A DNA stretch of 64,000 nucleotides from Azoarcus sp031546845. Its GTDB lineage: Bacteria > Pseudomonadota > Gammaproteobacteria > Burkholderiales > Rhodocyclaceae. How positions within the stretch are numbered: position 1 is the stretch's first letter; each line of letters opens with the position of its first letter. A program made the translations under genes and the position numbers. Below, one piece after another: positions 39,749-48,517 of this stretch. The stretch is from the NCBI GenBank assembly GCA_031546845.1, contig JAVBJT010000001.1, positions 1-64,000 on the forward strand. Direction: 5' to 3'. Under the pieces are notes generated by a model that was not told where the DNA came from, did not search any database, and saw only the letters and a program-made list of their open reading frames with translations.

Positions 39749-40205
39749 CGGGGAGTCCAGTCAACAGCGCTGTCAACGGTGCCTTCAACAGCGCGCGAAT
39801 CGTTTCGGACGAAAAACCACGGGTTTGCAGGAAGCGCGCCTGGCGCGCCCATTCGCGCGCATCGGCGGGCGGCGCACCGAACTTCGCCCGCCACACCGCG
39901 CAGGCGCGTTCCCGTTCGGTTTCAGCACAGCCGGCGAGCGCCTCGTCGGCGGTATCGCGGTCGATACCGCGCCGCGCCAGTTCGGCGCGCAGCCGCGCCG
40001 CGCCGAAACGGCTCGCCTTGCCGCGCACCCAAGCCTCGGCAAAACGCGGGTCGGATAGCAGGCCGAGCTCGGTCATACGGGTAAGCGTGTCATCGATTTC
40101 TTCCGCGCTGCCGTGGTCCGCAAGCTTGCGCGCCAGTTCCGCACTGGAATGCTCCCGGCGTGCCAAGTGGCGGATGGCGCGTTCGCGCAGGCTTGGGCCG
40201 CTCAT
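39735..40205 (-). CDS. recX: RecA regulator RecX
   Basis: 156 residues made of three-helix repeats: LRERAIRHLARREHSSAELARKL, LTRMTELGLLSDPRFAEAWVR and RARFLQTRGFSSETIR-like text. This fits RecX, which binds RecA filaments and moderates strand exchange. It starts 18 bases after the recA stop and overlaps lptB by 14 bases, so it is cotranscribed with both. Confidence 0.94.
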   Translation of the reverse strand: MSGPSLRERAIRHLARREHSSAELARKLADHGSAEEIDDTLTRMTELGLLSDPRFAEAWVRGKASRFGAARLRAELARRGIDRDTADEALAGCAETERERACAVWRAKFGAPPADAREWARQARFLQTRGFSSETIRALLKAPLTALLTGLPDESA

Positions 40206-40222
40206 GGCCGGCGCGTCCGTCG

Positions 40223-41257
<1,035 letters not shown>

Positions 41258-41285
41258 GTCCTGTCCTTGCTGAGTGGAGCGCGAA

Positions 41286-41885
41286 TTATGGCACAGTGCT
41301 TGCTGGGTTTGCGTTCCCCCCCAAGCCTCCTTTCTCGTCCCCTTCCAAGCCGCCGGAAGCACCCCTTTCAGCACCTGCGAAACCGGCCGCACGCGCGGCG
41401 TCGATCACCGCCCGCAGCGCGAAAACCACCGTCTGGCGGCGTACCGCCTGGCGGTCGCCGTCGAAATGCCGGGCGACAACCCGCACTCCGCCGTCGTGCG
41501 TGCCCCAGCCGATGAATACCGTGCCGACCGGCTTCGCCGGGCTGCCGCCGCCCGGGCCGGCAACGCCGGAAACGGCCACGGCGATTTGCGCCTTGCTGTG
41601 GCACAAGGCGCCCACCACCATCTCCGTCACCGTCGCCGCGCTGACCGCGCCGTGCTCGGCCAGGGTCGTCTCGGCAACGCCGAGCAGATCGTGCTTAGCC
41701 GCGTTGGAGTACGTCACGAAACCGCGCTCGAACCATTCCGAACTCCCCGCCGTCGCCGTGACCACCTGCGCGATCCAGCCGCCGGTGCAGGATTCCGCCG
41801 TTGCCAGCAGCCAGCCGCGCCGACACAGCGCCGCGCCCAGTTCGCGCGAGAGCGTTTCGAGTTCGGTTTCCATCATGGCGTCCAT
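41286..41885 (-). CDS. pncC: CinA C-terminal-type nicotinamide-nucleotide amidase
   Basis: 199 residues. The CinA_C fold is LLATAESCTGGWIAQVVTATAGSSEWFERGFVTYSNAAK, with AVSGVAGPGGGSPAKPVGTVF. It deamidates NMN to nicotinate mononucleotide in the pyridine nucleotide cycle. The N-terminal CinA pyrophosphatase domain is absent, as in PncC. The Gly/Ala-rich tail (~172-199) is unusually long. Start at 41885, with in-frame ATGs at 41876 and 41873 also possible. It follows pgpA by four bases and precedes recA by 28. Confidence 0.93.
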   Translation of the reverse strand: MDAMMETELETLSRELGAALCRRGWLLATAESCTGGWIAQVVTATAGSSEWFERGFVTYSNAAKHDLLGVAETTLAEHGAVSAATVTEMVVGALCHSKAQIAVAVSGVAGPGGGSPAKPVGTVFIGWGTHDGGVRVVARHFDGDRQAVRRQTVVFALRAVIDAARAAGFAGAERGASGGLEGDEKGGLGGNANPASTVP

Positions 41886-41889
41886 AGCG

Positions 41890-42369
41890 TCAGCCCAGGA
41901 AATGCACGAGAACCGCCAGTATCAATACGGTATAGCCAGCAGCGAGAAGGTCGTCGAGCATGACGGCGAAACCGCCACTAAGCTGACTGTCGGCCCAACG
42001 TATCGGCTGCGGCTTGACGATGTCGAAGAAGCGGAACAAGGCCACCGCCACGCCTTGCCAGACAAGCGTCTTAGGTGTGAGCAGCAGTACCAGCCAGGTG
42101 GCGACCATCTCGTCCCAGACGATCGCGCCGTGGTCGGGCACGCCAAGCGCGTGGCCAGTGCGTTCGGCGGCGATGATGCCAGCGATGAATAGGCTGGCGA
42201 GCAGCGCGAGGAACACCCCGTCGGACAGCGGCGCGCTGAGCAGCGGATAGAGCAGCCACGCCAGCAAAGTGCCGAACGTACCGGGCGCTTTCGGTGCGAG
42301 ACCGGCGCCGAAGCCGAGCGAAATGAAATGGGCGGGGTGGCTGAGCAGCAGACGGGCGGTCGGGCGCAT
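41890..42369 (-). CDS. pgpA: Phosphatidylglycerophosphatase A
   Basis: 159 residues from the ATG at 42369; no clear ribosome site is seen. The motif FGAGLAPKAPGTFGTLLA, the GIVWDEMV-like IVWDEMVATWLVLLL and LFRFFDIVKPQPIRW are diagnostic PgpA blocks with the metal-binding Asp/Glu. Four membrane helices. It removes phosphate from phosphatidylglycerophosphate at the inner membrane. It is 34 bases downstream of thiL, a pairing seen in many proteobacteria. Confidence 0.95.
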   Translation of the reverse strand: MRPTARLLLSHPAHFISLGFGAGLAPKAPGTFGTLLAWLLYPLLSAPLSDGVFLALLASLFIAGIIAAERTGHALGVPDHGAIVWDEMVATWLVLLLTPKTLVWQGVAVALFRFFDIVKPQPIRWADSQLSGGFAVMLDDLLAAGYTVLILAVLVHFLG

Positions 42370-42403
42370 ATCGGGTCGGGTGAAATAAATCAGGTGAGAT
42401 GAA

Positions 42404-43363
42404 TCAGGCAAAGTGGTCGTAACCGGAAAACATGGGCCGCGACAGATCACCGTCGCCCGCGCGCAGCAGTATTTCACCAGCGGCGGCGGTCATCGCCCCA
42501 ATGCGCGTCAGCGGCAAGGCAAGACGGGCGCCGATGGCCTCGATGGCCGGGCGGTGTGCCGGCGCGGCGGTAAATAACAGTTCGTAATCGTCGCCGCCGG
42601 CAAGCACACAGCGGCGGACGAGCGCCTCATCCGCGCAGGCCGCCAGCGGCAGGGCCAACGGCAAGGCGTCGAGCTCTACGATGGCGCCGGTGCCGGCGCG
42701 TTCCAGAATGTGGCCGAGATCGCCCAGCAGGCCGTCGGACACATCGAGCATCGCGCTGGCCAGCCCGCGCAGCGCCAGCCCAAGCTCAACACGCGGCTGC
42801 GGCCAGTGCAAGGCATCGAGGCAGCGCGCGCGCAAACCGGAGGCCAGCGCCGCTTCGCCACGCAACTGTGCAAGGCCGAGGGCGGCCAGCCCAGGCTGGC
42901 CAGAAACCCACACATCGTCCTCCGCGTGCGCCCCGGCGCGGGTAATGGCTTGGCCCGTGGGAACTTCGCCGGCAATGGTAACGCCGAGCGTGAGCGGACC
43001 GCGCGTCGTGTCGCCGCCGACCAGATCGACGCCATAGCGCGCAGCGCAGTCGAAAAAACCGCCGGCAAACGCGCCAACCCAGCCCTCGTCCGCCGCCGGT
43101 AGCGCGAGCGCGAGCAGCGCCCAGCGCGGCTCCGCCCCCATTGCCGCCAGGTCCGACACATTGACCGCGAGCGCCTTCCAGCCCAGCGCATGCGGATCGG
43201 CGTCGGCGAAAAAATGTGTGCCGGCCACCAACATGTCGGTCGAGATCGCCAACTGCATGCCGGCGCGCGGCCGCAGCAACGCGGCATCGTCGCCCACGCC
43301 GAGATCGCTATGCGTGACCGGGCGGGTGAAATGACGGCGGATGAGGTCGAACTCGGAAGGCAT
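42404..43363 (-). CDS. thiL: Thiamine-monophosphate kinase
   Basis: 319 residues. PurM/AIR synthase-like fold: SDLGVGDDAALLRP, LAISTDMLVAGTHFF, WKALAVNVSDLAAMGAEP, DVSDGLLGDLGHI and GGDDYELLF. It phosphorylates ThMP to the cofactor ThDP using ATP. nusB and rib genes, common neighbours, are not seen. It heads the leftward run pgpA-pncC-recA-recX-lptB-rpoN. Confidence 0.97.
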   Translation of the reverse strand: MPSEFDLIRRHFTRPVTHSDLGVGDDAALLRPRAGMQLAISTDMLVAGTHFFADADPHALGWKALAVNVSDLAAMGAEPRWALLALALPAADEGWVGAFAGGFFDCAARYGVDLVGGDTTRGPLTLGVTIAGEVPTGQAITRAGAHAEDDVWVSGQPGLAALGLAQLRGEAALASGLRARCLDALHWPQPRVELGLALRGLASAMLDVSDGLLGDLGHILERAGTGAIVELDALPLALPLAACADEALVRRCVLAGGDDYELLFTAAPAHRPAIEAIGARLALPLTRIGAMTAAAGEILLRAGDGDLSRPMFSGYDHFA

Positions 43364-43694
43364 ATGTGCGGATGGGACGAAAGGGCAGAACGGAAGAGCG
43401 AAGCGGCGAAAACGTACGGGTTATCGGGAAGCAAGCAGCGCGCGCTGGAATGTGCGGACGATGTGGCTAGCGTGTTTTAGTGCCTCGTTGCGGGCGATTA
43501 TTTTGCGATACCGTCCTTCGCCCCCCCAGCGTCAAAGGAGGGCAAAACCAAAATTCCTGAAATTTGTTGGGTACAAGGCGGCATGGCCAGCAAGAAGGCT
43601 GGTGTCGACCTTGATGCACTGATTTCAATAAGTCCTGCACGAATTGTAGTTGTCTGCGCCCGGCCAGTCTTGGCGTTACGAGGAAAAGTAAGCA
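43364..43694. other. Divergent promoter region between thiL and PIG-L gene
   Basis: About 330 bases without a convincing gene. Base composition is mixed, with A/T-rich patches near 43550 and 43620. Promoters for both flanking genes should lie here, but no clear box was assigned. AGGAAAAG just upstream of 43695 is the ribosome site of the PIG-L gene. Confidence 0.5.
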
Positions 43695-46181
43695 ATGAGA
43701 AACATCTTGGGCCTGTCCGTATCAGCCATATTGGCTGCTGCGATTCTCGCAATGCCCAGCGGAGAAAGTAAAGCGGAAGAAACAGGAACCCGCCAGGCCG
43801 TCAGTGCCCGCACACAAAGCAATACCGCTTTGTTTCAGAGCAGCAGTGGTGAGCAGTGCAATGGTACGAGTCTTGTGTCCGTGGTGGCGCATCAGGATGA
43901 CGACATACTGTTCATCGATCCTGGCATTACGGAAGCAGCGCGCGCGGGAGGCTGCGTAACCACGATCTACCTTGTTGGCGGAGCGTCTGGTGCGGGATTC
44001 GATTATGTATCGACGCGCGAGCGGGCTTCTCAGAGCGCCTATGCCCGCATGATGGGCGTCGACTCCAACTGGACGATAGATACCATTGTTGCCGGTGGTG
44101 TGCATCTCATGCGCGCAACACTAACAGCGAGACCGAACGTTGCGATGGTTTACTTGCGGATAAAGGGTGGCGGAGTCCGTGGCGGCAATGTACCGCTAGC
44201 CAACCTCTTCGATGCAGGAACCACCGAACAATCATGGCCCTACACGAGCCAAGCCGACGGACCGACAAACACATTCACCCGCAGCGTGCTCGTCGGCACC
44301 ATCAGAGCATTGATCGAAAGCGCCTCCGCTACAACGGTCTATGCCCTGAATCCAGACGCAATATCTTACGAGGAACATCCCGACCACATCTATTCGGCGC
44401 GCGTCACGCGCGAGGCCCTTCGTAATGTCAGCCTGAATCTCAACGTCGCTTACCATGAAACCTACCCGACGGGCGGAGAAGTGCCCAACGTGGCTCCAAG
44501 CGCCGTGCAATTGGCGCGCGACGTGGTAGGAACCTATTTCGACAAGGAAGGCGGCGGCTATATCGGTGAAGCTGCCTTCGGCGAGCACCAGTACAACGGC
44601 AACTGGATCGCGCGCCGGCGGTTCAAGACAGCAAAGGCGCTCGATACGACGCCCACGGTAAGCCCAGTGCCAGCTCCAATCGTCAACATGCAGACTCAGC
44701 AGTGCCTGCAATCGATGGGGTCTGGCAAGGCGCCTGCTCTGAATGGGTGTACAGGTCACGACGATCAACTATGGAAGTTTGTTCCCTCGTCCGAAGCAAC
44801 CGGGAACATGGGCACCGCTTTGCTTCAGGATTGGTCGGGAAATTGCGTAGCGGCTCGCAATAACGGCCTCGTAGGGGAACCTTGCAGCAGCGCTGACGTT
44901 GCCCAACATTGGACACCCTGGGACTTTGGCAAAATATTCGTCCCCGACAGTAGCGGCAATCGCGGGCGCTGTCTGGACGCCTCGGCGGTCTCCATGATCG
45001 GCGATTGCTCCAGGGGCTATCCGAGCGCGTCACTCTGGACACGCCAAGTGACCAATGTAGGCAGCGATCTCCAGGCTGAAACGGCCATGGTGGGGGATGT
45101 CACCGGCGATGGAACCATGCGCTTGGTACAAGTGCACCGTCGAGGTGATGGGCCCGGCATCAACATATGGGTGTCATCGCTGTCTGCCGGCAGCAAAGCC
45201 ATCCAGTCCGCAAAGTGGTATGACAGTCCGGTGCGTTTTTCAAGTAGTGCGATCACCCCAACCTGCACAGGGGACAAACCATGCTATGACCAGACCCGCT
45301 ATCTCCTGGCCGATTTCGACAATGATGGCAAAGCGGATTTATTGGCGGCCACCCCGGGACAAAATGGCGGCACGGCGTTCTGGTTGTTCAGGAGCAACGG
45401 CAATAGCTTCGCCGCGCCCGTGCTGTGGGCGCAGACGAGTGGCGTATTCGTCTACGATCAGGCCCAGCAATATTTGGAGGGCGATTTCAACGGCGATGGC
45501 AAGACCGATGTCCTGATCGCACATATGCGAGGCGACAGCGGCCTGAACTTATGGGTGATGACCAACAATGCCAACGCGGGTCTGAATCCGCCGCAACTTT
45601 GGGCCTCCGCTTCCAGCCTGCAGGCGTCCGCCCGGCTTTACAAGGCTAAATTGGACTCGTCAGACCGTACGGGCGTGATTGCGGTCGATGCGGTGAATGG
45701 ATTGCGGCTCTCCACTTTCAAGAGCACTGGCAGCGCATTCGCAAGCACCTACGGCGTCCGGCAGGATGGGTTGTTCGACCCAACGCGCTCCAGGGTACTT
45801 ATAGCCAAGTCCAGCAACCAAGCGTTCTCCGATGTATGGGTGTTGCATGCCCGTGCCGACGGCACGGCCATCAATGCATGGGTAATGAGAGGGGATGCCA
45901 CCGGCTTTAGCGCGCCTGTGCTGGCGCAAACGATATCGGCCGCCGCTTGGGGCAGTCTGCACGCCTATATACAGAACGATCTACAGGGGCAGACGATGTT
46001 GTTGGTACATCGAGTCGACGCCCCGGTGGGTGAATATAGTTGGCTGACAGGCAGCATGGCCGTCAAGGGCTTGAGACTAACCACCGGCCTGGATAGCAAC
46101 GTGCTCGACTACGGCAAGTCGGATTTATTCGAATGGACCGATCTTGCATGGAGAAGCGGGCTCGGCGGAAAGAATCCATAG
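43695..46181 (+). CDS. Secreted PIG-L-type deacetylase fused to ricin-type lectin and FG-GAP/VCBS-like repeats
   Basis: 828 residues; strong ribosome site AGGAAAAG. Signal peptide ~1-27. PIG-L/LmbE domain (~55-310): zinc motif AHQDDD at 65-70 in place of the usual AHPDDE, and the second ligand set HPDH at 228-231. A ricin-B-like beta-trefoil (~330-455) contains CLQSMGSG..LNGC, DDQLWKF and AQHWTPW QxW-type motifs. FG-GAP/VCBS-like repeats (~465-800) follow with DFDNDGKADLL and DFNGDGKTDVL, calcium-loop-like. The architecture suggests an extracellular enzyme removing N-acetyl groups from a polysaccharide and binding sugars. Substrate unknown; zinc motif variants leave activity to be tested. Confidence 0.88.
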   Translation: MRNILGLSVSAILAAAILAMPSGESKAEETGTRQAVSARTQSNTALFQSSSGEQCNGTSLVSVVAHQDDDILFIDPGITEAARAGGCVTTIYLVGGASGAGFDYVSTRERASQSAYARMMGVDSNWTIDTIVAGGVHLMRATLTARPNVAMVYLRIKGGGVRGGNVPLANLFDAGTTEQSWPYTSQADGPTNTFTRSVLVGTIRALIESASATTVYALNPDAISYEEHPDHIYSARVTREALRNVSLNLNVAYHETYPTGGEVPNVAPSAVQLARDVVGTYFDKEGGGYIGEAAFGEHQYNGNWIARRRFKTAKALDTTPTVSPVPAPIVNMQTQQCLQSMGSGKAPALNGCTGHDDQLWKFVPSSEATGNMGTALLQDWSGNCVAARNNGLVGEPCSSADVAQHWTPWDFGKIFVPDSSGNRGRCLDASAVSMIGDCSRGYPSASLWTRQVTNVGSDLQAETAMVGDVTGDGTMRLVQVHRRGDGPGINIWVSSLSAGSKAIQSAKWYDSPVRFSSSAITPTCTGDKPCYDQTRYLLADFDNDGKADLLAATPGQNGGTAFWLFRSNGNSFAAPVLWAQTSGVFVYDQAQQYLEGDFNGDGKTDVLIAHMRGDSGLNLWVMTNNANAGLNPPQLWASASSLQASARLYKAKLDSSDRTGVIAVDAVNGLRLSTFKSTGSAFASTYGVRQDGLFDPTRSRVLIAKSSNQAFSDVWVLHARADGTAINAWVMRGDATGFSAPVLAQTISAAAWGSLHAYIQNDLQGQTMLLVHRVDAPVGEYSWLTGSMAVKGLRLTTGLDSNVLDYGKSDLFEWTDLAWRSGLGGKNP

Positions 46182-46404
46182 ATTGCTCCGACTGGGTATC
46201 AATGACGAAATGGATCGCTCACGTGATGGGCGGATGGTTCCGGTTGTGATGGGTGCGTAAGCACCCCCGTCAGGTAGACATCCCAGAACTTGAGCCCGCA
46301 ATCGCTGTGATCCTGGGCATGAGCGGCCTTGGAGGTAAGCCGCCCAAGGCGTCGTGCCCGGAAGAACCCGCCTTTACGACGAGCAATTTATTCGGAGCGC
46401 CGCT

Positions 46405-46438
46405 CAAAAAATCCGACCTTTCCTCTCCGGAAAGGTCG
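46405..46438 (-). terminator. Leftward intrinsic terminator without an obvious gene
   Basis: CGACCTTTCC and GGAAAGGTCG form a perfect 10-base stem with a 5-base loop. On the - strand it is followed by GATTTTTTG, a proper U tract. On the + strand no T run follows, so it ends leftward transcripts. Confidence 0.75.
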
Positions 46439-46555
46439 CGATGCACCTCACACACAGAAATACGGGCACTCCCAAATAGGGACGGCATGACCCCGATGCC
46501 TGGCTCATTCGGTTTGAGGTGAGCATTAGGCACAGCGGCGCTTGACGTCACCGAA
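46405..46555 (-). ncRNA. Candidate leftward small RNA divergent from bfd
   Basis: The - strand shows three hairpins in a row: GGCAT..ATGCC (46484-46500), TCCC..GGGA (46470-46482) and a 10-base stem with T6 (46405-46438). No credible protein gene reads through them. The Fur-like box at 46567-46590 sits where this RNA's promoter would be. The 5' end is a guess. This is an inference from layout, reminiscent of iron-responsive RNAs such as RyhB, PrrF and NrrF, without sequence homology claimed. Confidence 0.35.
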
Positions 46556-46563
46556 ATCAGATG

Positions 46564-46592
46564 TTGTAATAAAAATAATTCGCATTTACGAT
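46564..46592 (+). promoter_or_regulatory. bfd promoter overlapped by a Fur-like box
   Basis: TTGTAA (46564-46569), 17 bases, TACGAT (46587-46592) is a fair sigma-70 promoter. The sequence AATAAAAATAATTCGCATTT spanning it closely resembles classic Fur boxes such as that of fhuA. The position, across the -35 to -10 interval, fits iron-dependent repression of bfd and the genes behind it. The leader to bfd would be about 115 bases. Confidence 0.55.
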
Positions 46593-46715
46593 CTTATTAA
46601 GGATTCCTTCCTGTCTCTTGCACTGCGCCGTTCCGCCTGAGGGCGTCTCGCGCGCGAAGCGATGGAGAAGGTAAAGCGGTAGGAAAGGCAAGAAGTTTTC
46701 CGGCGGAGTTAAACT

Positions 46716-46961
46716 ATGTATGTCTGCGTCTGCAATGCGGTAACCGAGCGCGATATTGGCGAGGCTGTCAGTTGCGGCGCTTCCACCTTGCGCCATTTGC
46801 GTCAGGAGTTGGGAGTCGCCGACACCTGCGGCCGTTGTGCCACTCACGCGCGCGACTGCCTGCGCACTGCACTGGCCGGACAAACATCGGACGCTGGCGG
46901 CCCATGCCTGGGCGGGGCCGCCCGTTCGCTCGCGTTTACTCTTGCCGTGGAGGCCGCATGA
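46716..46961 (+). CDS. bfd: Bacterioferritin-associated ferredoxin
   Basis: 81 residues. MYVCVCNAVTERDIGEAV and ELGVADTCGRCATHAR supply the four Cys (CxC and CxxC) of the BFD-type [2Fe-2S] cluster. Bfd docks on bacterioferritin and passes electrons that release stored iron. Overlap with bfr is four bases (ATGA), so they are coupled. The C-terminal ~20 residues (GGPCLGGAARSL) extend beyond the E. coli protein. Confidence 0.95.
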   Translation: MYVCVCNAVTERDIGEAVSCGASTLRHLRQELGVADTCGRCATHARDCLRTALAGQTSDAGGPCLGGAARSLAFTLAVEAA

Positions 46962-47437
46962 AGGGTGATAAGAAGGTAATCCAGTTACTCAACAGACAAT
47001 TGACCAATGAACTGACTGTTATCAACCAGTATTTTCTGCATGCGCGCATGTACAAGAACTGGGGTCTGGTCAAGCTCGGCAAACACGAATACGAAGAATC
47101 CATCGAGGAGATGCGGCATGCCGACAAGCTGATCGAGCGCGTGCTGTTCCTGGATGGGCTGCCCAATCTGCAAAACCTCAACAAACTACTGATCGGCGAA
47201 ACCGTGCCCGAGTGTCTGGCGGGCGATCTCAAGCTCGAACAGGGCGCGCGCACGGATCTGATCGAGGCGATTGCGTACTGTGAGTCCTGTAAGGACTACG
47301 TTTCGCGCACGCTGTTGGAGGATTTGCTTGAAGACACCGAAGAGCACATCGACTTTCTTGAAACGCAAATCGGGCTGGTCGAACAGGTTGGCTTGCAGAA
47401 CTACCTACAATCCCAGATGGAAACCGCCGGTTCGTGA
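46958..47437 (+). CDS. bfr: Bacterioferritin
   Basis: 159 residues from the ATG at 46958, with GGAGG upstream. Four-helix ferritin fold: NRQLTNELTVINQYFLHARM, EEMRHADKLIERVLFLDG (heme-ligating Met52 and ferroxidase His54), DLKLEQGAR and LEDTEEHIDFLETQ (Glu127/His130-type ligands). The ferroxidase set is complete. It oxidises and stores iron in a 24-mer in the cytosol. It is sandwiched between bfd and the TonB genes, giving a full store/mobilise/import set. Confidence 0.96.
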   Translation: MKGDKKVIQLLNRQLTNELTVINQYFLHARMYKNWGLVKLGKHEYEESIEEMRHADKLIERVLFLDGLPNLQNLNKLLIGETVPECLAGDLKLEQGARTDLIEAIAYCESCKDYVSRTLLEDLLEDTEEHIDFLETQIGLVEQVGLQNYLQSQMETAGS

Positions 47438-47450
47438 TTCGGGAGCGGCA

Positions 47451-47654
47451 ATGTTCGCAGCCGGGGCCGATCACATCGTGCGCCACATGGGCGCACGGGC
47501 GATGGGCCACATGCACTTTTCCGCGAACCGGCTCGATGCGCGCCCCATCCGCGCGTTTCCCGTCGGGCGTTTCATACTCTATCTGGGGGTTGCGGCGATG
47601 CTGATGCATGTGGCGATGGGCGCCGCGCTCGCCAGTGTTGCTTCTTGCATATGA
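47451..47654 (+). CDS. Small His/Met-rich membrane protein, unknown
   Basis: 67 residues; GGGAG five bases before the ATG supports translation. The N-terminal part is rich in His and Met (HIVRHMGARAMGHMHF), and one hydrophobic helix follows (FILYLGVAAMLMHVAMGAAL), ending in a Cys. It lies 13 bases after bfr and 49 bases before the chosen tonB start, in the same direction. The metal-friendly residues and the position suggest a role in the iron cluster, but no family was recognised. It might also be a non-coding leader. Confidence 0.5.
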   Translation: MFAAGADHIVRHMGARAMGHMHFSANRLDARPIRAFPVGRFILYLGVAAMLMHVAMGAALASVASCI

Positions 47655-47703
47655 GCATGCGGCCGTTGTTGTCGTTTCCGCTCGCATCCCGGGTTGCCAA
47701 CCG

Positions 47704-48513
47704 GTGAATGTTGCCGCCATTCGCATCGGCATGCCCCCGCCTGCGCTATTGCCGCGCGCGCGGGAAAATGCCGCGCGAGCCGCGTGGCGGGTCCATGCCG
47801 GCGTGCGGCCGTCACGCTTCGGGCGCGCGGCGCTGGCCGTGGCGGTGATCGCGGCGCACGCCGCTGGCGTGGCCGGTTTGATTTATCTCGGTTTGCACAC
47901 CGTTATCCCCGACATGACGGCGACCAGCCCGCGACCGATCGAAGTTGCTTTTATCGCGCCGCAGGAGCGGGCTGTGCCGCAGCCTCCCCAGCCCGCGCCG
48001 CCGCAACCGGTGAAGGTAGAAACGCCGCCACCGGTAAAACCAAAAAAGACGCCGCCCAAGCCCGTTCCTGTCGTGGAACCGCTCAAGGCGCCGCCACAGG
48101 CGATTTCCGAACCGAAGCCCGAACCGCCCGCCGAGGCCGCGCCCGTGGCCGAAACCGCACCGCCAGCCGCACCCGCTGTGCAGGCTGCTCCGTCGGCTGC
48201 CGCCGGCCCGGCGGAGGCCGCGCCGGTTACGGCGGCCCGCTTCGATGCCGACTATCTGCACAATCCCGCACCGACGTATCCCGCGCTGTCCCGCCGCATG
48301 CGCGAGGAAGGGCGGGTGTTGTTGCGGGTACTGGTGTCCGCGCTGGGGGCGCCGGTGCGCGTCGAACTGGCGCGCAGTTCAAGTTCGAGCCGCCTCGACG
48401 AGGCCGCCCGCGAGGCCGTGGGCCGCTGGCGCTTCGTGCCCGCCCGCCGGGGCGAGCAGGCCGTCGAAGCCTGGGTGCAAGTGCCCATCGTGTTCAATCT
48501 GGAAGGGAAATAA
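47704..48513 (+). CDS. tonB: Energy transducer TonB
   Basis: 269 residues from the GTG at 47704; the ATG at 47731 and upstream starts are possible, none with a strong ribosome site. Cytoplasmic Arg-rich N-terminus, membrane anchor at ~43-63 (ALAVAVIAAHAAGVAGLIYLG), a long Pro/Lys/Ala periplasmic spacer (~85-185) and a C-terminal TonB domain (YLHNPAPTYPALSRRMREEG, SSSRLDEAAREAVGRWRFVPA). It delivers proton-motive energy from ExbBD to outer-membrane receptors for siderophores, heme or B12. ExbB follows after four bases. Confidence 0.92.
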   Translation: MNVAAIRIGMPPPALLPRARENAARAAWRVHAGVRPSRFGRAALAVAVIAAHAAGVAGLIYLGLHTVIPDMTATSPRPIEVAFIAPQERAVPQPPQPAPPQPVKVETPPPVKPKKTPPKPVPVVEPLKAPPQAISEPKPEPPAEAAPVAETAPPAAPAVQAAPSAAAGPAEAAPVTAARFDADYLHNPAPTYPALSRRMREEGRVLLRVLVSALGAPVRVELARSSSSSRLDEAAREAVGRWRFVPARRGEQAVEAWVQVPIVFNLEGK

Positions 48514-48517
48514 CGTA

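Noticed and set aside
39038..40084. 348-residue + strand frame
   Set aside because: Antisense to lptB and recX, both clear from motifs.
41289..41304. Sigma-54-like -24/-12 element (TGGCACAGTGCTTGCT)
   Set aside because: Matches the consensus, and rpoN is in the window, but it points into the antisense of pncC with no gene downstream; probably chance.
46253..46522. 89-residue + strand frame downstream of the PIG-L gene
   Set aside because: Runs through a perfect terminator hairpin and has no initiation signal or domain.
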